This document shows positions 5,565-8,034 of a stretch of DNA of 8,034 nt, piece after piece. Made by a program: the position numbers and the translations under genes. The first letter of the stretch is position 1, and the number at the start of each line of letters is the position of its first letter. The DNA lies in the NCBI RefSeq assembly GCF_003463825.1, contig NZ_QSDY01000075.1:1-8034 (forward strand), in the 5' to 3' direction. The notes under the pieces are model-generated. The model made no database searches. It saw only the letters and a program-made list of their open reading frames with translations, and had not been told where the DNA came from. The DNA is from Veillonella sp. AM51-8BH. Lineage in GTDB: Bacteria > Bacillota > Negativicutes > Veillonellales > Veillonellaceae.

Positions 5565-5606
5565 CTATTAGCAGATTAAGAAGTCATCTATTTATAGATT
5601 AAGATT
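5561..5606. repeat. Tandem 23-bp direct repeat spanning the norB stop codon
   Basis: Copies at 5561-5583 and 5584-5606 share TCATCTATT and AGATTAAGA and agree at 18 of the first 21 positions. The second copy contains the norB stop codon (5599-5601) and a small hairpin ATCTAT-TT-ATAGAT (5586-5599). The first copy looks like a duplication of the gene end, out of frame and slightly diverged. Confidence 0.55.
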
Positions 5607-7836
5607 TCTTCGAAAATAGAACTTTCACAATTTGCCAGAAGAATGCTACTGCACCAACGATTAAGATGGTATCACCAATTAAACGAGCCCAACGCAAGTT
5701 TTGTAACAATGGTTGTTGCATGAATTCTTCGCTACGTGCAAACCACAAACCATGTGTAATACTTGCCCATGCTTGAATAAGACCTATTGGCAACAAGCTA
5801 ATGAGCACCATTAAGGCAAGACCTATATTGAGAGCCCAGAACCCGAACTTCATCAATTTATCATTGAATTCTACTTCAGGTCGAATGTAACGCGCAATAA
5901 GGAATACAAAGCCTAAGCTTAAGAAACCATATACGCCGAACAATGCTGTATGCGCATGTACTGCAGTTGTATTAAGACCTTGAATGTAGAATAAGGATAC
6001 AGGCATGTTGATCAAGAAACCGAAGACCCCTGCACCTACTAAATTCCAGAAGGATACCGCAATAAAGCAGTACACAGGCCATTTTAGACGATGCATCCAA
6101 GGAGCGCTATGAAGACGTGTATAATTTTCAAAAGCTTCATAACCTAATAGTACGAGCGGTACAACTTCTAATGCAGAGAAAGATGCACCTGTTGCCACAA
6201 TAGTGGATGTAACACCTGTGAAGTATAGATGATGGAATGTACCAGGGATACCACCTATGAGATAAATAGCCCCAGAAGAGATCGCCGCAACTGTACCAGC
6301 ACGATACGATACAAGCCCTAATGTAACAAAGATAAATGCCATCAATGTAGTGGAGAATACTTCGAAGAAGCCTTCAACCCAAAGATGGATTACCCACCAG
6401 CGCCAATATTCCATAATCGCTAAATGGCTATGTTCACCATAGAATAACCCTGGACCATAGAAGATACCTACCATGATAACGGAGAATATGAAGGCTGCAA
6501 TGAGGTTTTTGTCCCCTTTTTGCTTGAAGGCACCAATAATGCTACGTATCATGAGTACAAGCCAGAATAAAATACCAATGTATTCAATCCACTGCCAAAT
6601 ACGACCCAACTCGATATATTCGTAACCTTGGTGTCCGAGAAGGAAATTCCACGCTGCTGGAATTTGATGTGCTACACCTAAATATGTGCCAGCGAAGGAA
6701 CCTACTACGAGAACTACAAGAGCCCAGAATAAGATGTCCACACCAAGCTTTTGATATTTAGGATCCTTACCACCATTAATGATTGGTGCCAAGAATAAAC
6801 CTGCGCTTAAGAATGCCATAGCAATCCAGAACAAGGATGCTTGAATATGCCATGTACGAGCAATAGAGTAAGGGAAATATTGAGCCAATGGAATACCATA
6901 GAACGCTTGACCTTCTACAGTATAGTGAGCAATAATGCCACCCATCCCTAATTGGAATAAGAACAATGCTAAGATTGTAAATAAATATTTACCTAATGCA
7001 CGTTGAGATGGAGTTAAAGTAATCTTGCTAATTGGATCTTCTGTTGGTGGAACCAATGCATGTTCATCATCCTTTTTACCAAAGGACCATAGCCATACAA
7101 CTACCCCAATGCCACATAATAAAATAATAACGCTCACAACAGACCAAGCAACACTTTCAGGTGTTGGATTATGATCCAATAAAGGTTCATGTGGCCAGTT
7201 ATTTGTATATGTTGCATCTGTCCCTGGACGTTGTGTAGATGCCATCCATGTAGTCCAGAAGAAGAAACGTGCCATATCAATGCGGTCTTGTAACTCAGGT
7301 AGTGTGTTATCCTTCATCGCAAAATGATCACGAGTCAAGGTCAAGTCAGGATTATCACCATACAACTCAACAAAATAACGTCCTGTTGCATTCATAGCCG
7401 CAATTCGTTCTGGAGAAAGTACTACAGTTCCATCTTCGCGGACTGCACTGCCCAAATACTCTTCTTTTACAACTTCTTTTACTGCAGCTTGTTGTGCAGT
7501 TCCCAATTGGTTATAAAGAACACCAAAAGCCTCTTGAGACTTAATATCCAACATTACGGATACTTCTTTATGCAACCAATCTGCTGTCCAGTCAGGTGCT
7601 TGATAAGCGCCATGACCTAAAACAGTACCTACAGATTGACCACCTGTAGATTGCCATGCCGATTGACCATGTAAAATATCTTCCTTTGTGAACAACACTT
7701 GTCCATCTTGAGATACATACGCAGTCGGAACTGGCGGTGCTTGATGATACACATCAGTACCTAGATAACCAAGAATTGAAAAACCAATAATAAGAACGGC
7801 TACTACGGCTATCCAATACTTTTTGTATTCACCCAT
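5599..7836 (-). CDS. norB: Quinol-dependent nitric oxide reductase (single-subunit qNOR)
   Basis: Inner-membrane heme enzyme of the heme-copper oxidase superfamily that reduces 2 NO to N2O and water with electrons from quinol. It has 745 residues, as expected for the one-chain qNOR (also called NorZ). An N-terminal helix (about 7-26) and a hydrophilic extension (about 27-228) precede a second helix (about 229-250) and the polytopic NorB core from about 280. There is no CxxCH, so no heme c. By comparison with the cNOR pattern, His330 (WHIQ) and His629 would bind heme b, His627 heme b3, and His484, His535, His536 and Glu488 (HLWVEG, FHH) the non-heme iron; Glu492 is also kept. The set is complete, so the enzyme should be active. 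A longer frame begins at 7866, but AAGGAGGT (7843-7850) six bases before ATG fixes the start at 7836. It stands alone; its likely role is NO detoxification. Confidence 0.95.
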   Translation of the reverse strand: MGEYKKYWIAVVAVLIIGFSILGYLGTDVYHQAPPVPTAYVSQDGQVLFTKEDILHGQSAWQSTGGQSVGTVLGHGAYQAPDWTADWLHKEVSVMLDIKSQEAFGVLYNQLGTAQQAAVKEVVKEEYLGSAVREDGTVVLSPERIAAMNATGRYFVELYGDNPDLTLTRDHFAMKDNTLPELQDRIDMARFFFWTTWMASTQRPGTDATYTNNWPHEPLLDHNPTPESVAWSVVSVIILLCGIGVVVWLWSFGKKDDEHALVPPTEDPISKITLTPSQRALGKYLFTILALFLFQLGMGGIIAHYTVEGQAFYGIPLAQYFPYSIARTWHIQASLFWIAMAFLSAGLFLAPIINGGKDPKYQKLGVDILFWALVVLVVGSFAGTYLGVAHQIPAAWNFLLGHQGYEYIELGRIWQWIEYIGILFWLVLMIRSIIGAFKQKGDKNLIAAFIFSVIMVGIFYGPGLFYGEHSHLAIMEYWRWWVIHLWVEGFFEVFSTTLMAFIFVTLGLVSYRAGTVAAISSGAIYLIGGIPGTFHHLYFTGVTSTIVATGASFSALEVVPLVLLGYEAFENYTRLHSAPWMHRLKWPVYCFIAVSFWNLVGAGVFGFLINMPVSLFYIQGLNTTAVHAHTALFGVYGFLSLGFVFLIARYIRPEVEFNDKLMKFGFWALNIGLALMVLISLLPIGLIQAWASITHGLWFARSEEFMQQPLLQNLRWARLIGDTILIVGAVAFFWQIVKVLFSKKS

Positions 7837-7843
7837 CACATTA

Positions 7844-7888
7844 CCTCCTTTTCTATAAAAACACAAAAGGAGAGCCTTTGCTCTCCTT
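7844..7888 (-). promoter_or_regulatory. Two-state norB leader RNA
   Basis: In minus-strand RNA arm 1, AAGGAGAGC (7888-7880), pairs with arm 2, GCUCUCCUU (7875-7867), over 9 bp around AAAG. Arm 2 can instead pair as CUCCUUUU (7872-7865) with arm 3, AAAAGGAG (7852-7845), over 8 perfect bp with a 12-base loop. Arm 3 is the norB Shine-Dalgarno region. Hairpin 1-2 leaves it free and hairpin 2-3 hides it. Hairpin 1-2 is followed by UUUUGUGUUUUU and so also resembles a terminator. A regulatory switch is inferred; purine-rich and pyrimidine-rich arms can match by chance. Confidence 0.5.
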
Positions 7889-7894
7889 ATAACT

Positions 7895-7923
7895 ATAATA
7901 ACACTACCAAAAGAACATTTCTG
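7895..7923 (-). promoter_or_regulatory. Candidate norB promoter, extended -10 type
   Basis: On the minus strand TGTTATTAT gives an extended -10 (TG, one base, then TATTAT at 7895-7900). The base sequence 17 bp upstream is CAGAAA (7918-7923), a poor -35. Transcription would start near 7888, which is the first base of leader arm 1. No clear FNR-, NsrR- or Rex-like palindrome was seen. An alternative further up is TTGTTG-17 bp-TATATT around 7960-7990. Confidence 0.4.
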
Positions 7924-7952
7924 TATCTTTGGTTACAAATACAATAAATAAT

Positions 7953-7970
7953 ATATAAATTAATATAAAT
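7953..7970. repeat. ATATAAAT direct repeat with 10-bp period
   Basis: ATATAAAT occurs at 7953-7960 and 7963-7970, one helical turn apart, in a tract that is almost only A and T. It may be bent DNA or an UP-like element upstream of norB; composition alone could also explain it. Confidence 0.3.
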
Positions 7971-7974
7971 AAAA

Positions 7975-8013
7975 GGCTATGTCACAACAAACAGTTGATA
8001 AATAGCCATTTTT
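7975..8013. terminator. Possible bidirectional terminator upstream of norB
   Basis: GGCTAT (7975-7980) and ATAGCC (8002-8007) form a 6-bp stem enclosing a smaller CAAC/GTTG hairpin. T5 (8009-8013) follows on the plus strand, and AAAA at 7971-7974 gives UUUU on the minus strand. It may end a gene right of the window. The long internal region makes it weaker than the other terminators here. Confidence 0.45.
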
Positions 8014-8018
8014 ATAGG

Positions 8019-8034
8019 GGAGTATCAGAACTCC
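8019..8034. other. Hairpin at the right window edge
   Basis: GGAGT (8019-8023) and ACTCC (8030-8034) form a 5-bp stem around a 6-base loop and stop at the window edge. It may be part of a larger terminator or leader that continues outside, so it cannot be classified. Confidence 0.3.

Larger units (their letters stand above)
5272..5598. other. 327-bp gene-free region between norB and rpmG
   Basis: No credible reading frame, tRNA or rRNA is seen on either strand. Reading leftwards from norB it holds a tandem 23-bp repeat, a perfect 10-bp inverted repeat, a smaller inverted repeat (TTAACT/AGTTAA, 5510-5526), a norB terminator, a second terminator-like hairpin, an 8-bp inverted repeat and the rpmG promoter. 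Apart from these the sequence is unstructured and AT-rich. Confidence 0.7.

Noticed and set aside
5272..5598. A tRNA gene before rpmG, common in related operons
   Set aside because: No cloverleaf, TTCRA arm or CCA end was found on either strand.
7324..7620. A 98-codon plus-strand frame inside norB
   Set aside because: It is antisense to the conserved qNOR extension, has no ribosome binding site, and its composition reflects the complementary codons.
7837..7866. A 10-codon longer start for norB at 7866
   Set aside because: It begins inside the leader hairpin, has no spaced ribosome binding site, and AAGGAGGT directly serves the start at 7836.
7889..7960. An FNR- or NsrR-type site upstream of norB
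   Set aside because: No TTGAT-N4-ATCAA or similar palindrome with acceptable mismatches could be found; only AT-rich partial matches occur.

Overview
The window looks like chromosomal DNA of a low-GC, diderm Negativicute, most likely Veillonella or a close relative. This rests on the AT-rich base composition, strong AAGGAGG ribosome binding sites, Firmicute-type ribosomal protein sequences and leader RNAs, and a polytopic lipid-sugar glycosyltransferase of the kind used on an outer envelope. The genus is inferred from overall resemblance and was not tested by a search.

Layout from left to right. Positions 1-156 are a very AT-rich upstream region. Positions 157-1773 (+) encode an ArnT/PMT-like membrane glycosyltransferase. 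A bidirectional hairpin at 1833-1862 then separates it from a leftward operon. Read on the minus strand, that operon is rpmG (too short to stand out as an open frame), secE, nusG, rplK, rplA, rplJ and rplL. It starts from a near-consensus promoter at 5345-5373. A second candidate promoter lies in the end of nusG, so rplK-rplA can be transcribed separately. The operon stops at the hairpin after rplL; rpoB and rpoC, the usual next genes, are not there. Positions 5272-5598 hold no gene: they contain the operon promoter, two terminator-like hairpins and several inverted and direct repeats. Positions 5599-7836 (-) encode a single-subunit, quinol-oxidising nitric oxide reductase (qNOR). Positions 7837-8034 are its leader plus further hairpins.

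How the parts work together. The operon makes the preprotein translocase subunit SecE, the elongation factor NusG and five 50S proteins, so it links transcription, translation and export. Its control signals are unusually readable. A similar candidate L1-binding hairpin sits before both rplK and rplA. Between rplA and rplJ is an L10-leader-type attenuator in which terminator, antiterminator and L10-binding fold can be drawn with exact coordinates. The qNOR gene is a separate unit, probably for nitric oxide detoxification, and its short leader can be folded in two mutually exclusive ways, one of which hides the ribosome binding site.

I found no mobile element, CRISPR array, tRNA or rRNA gene, and no clearly new multi-gene system. 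The most interesting content is the RNA-level regulation and the broken link between rplL and rpoBC.
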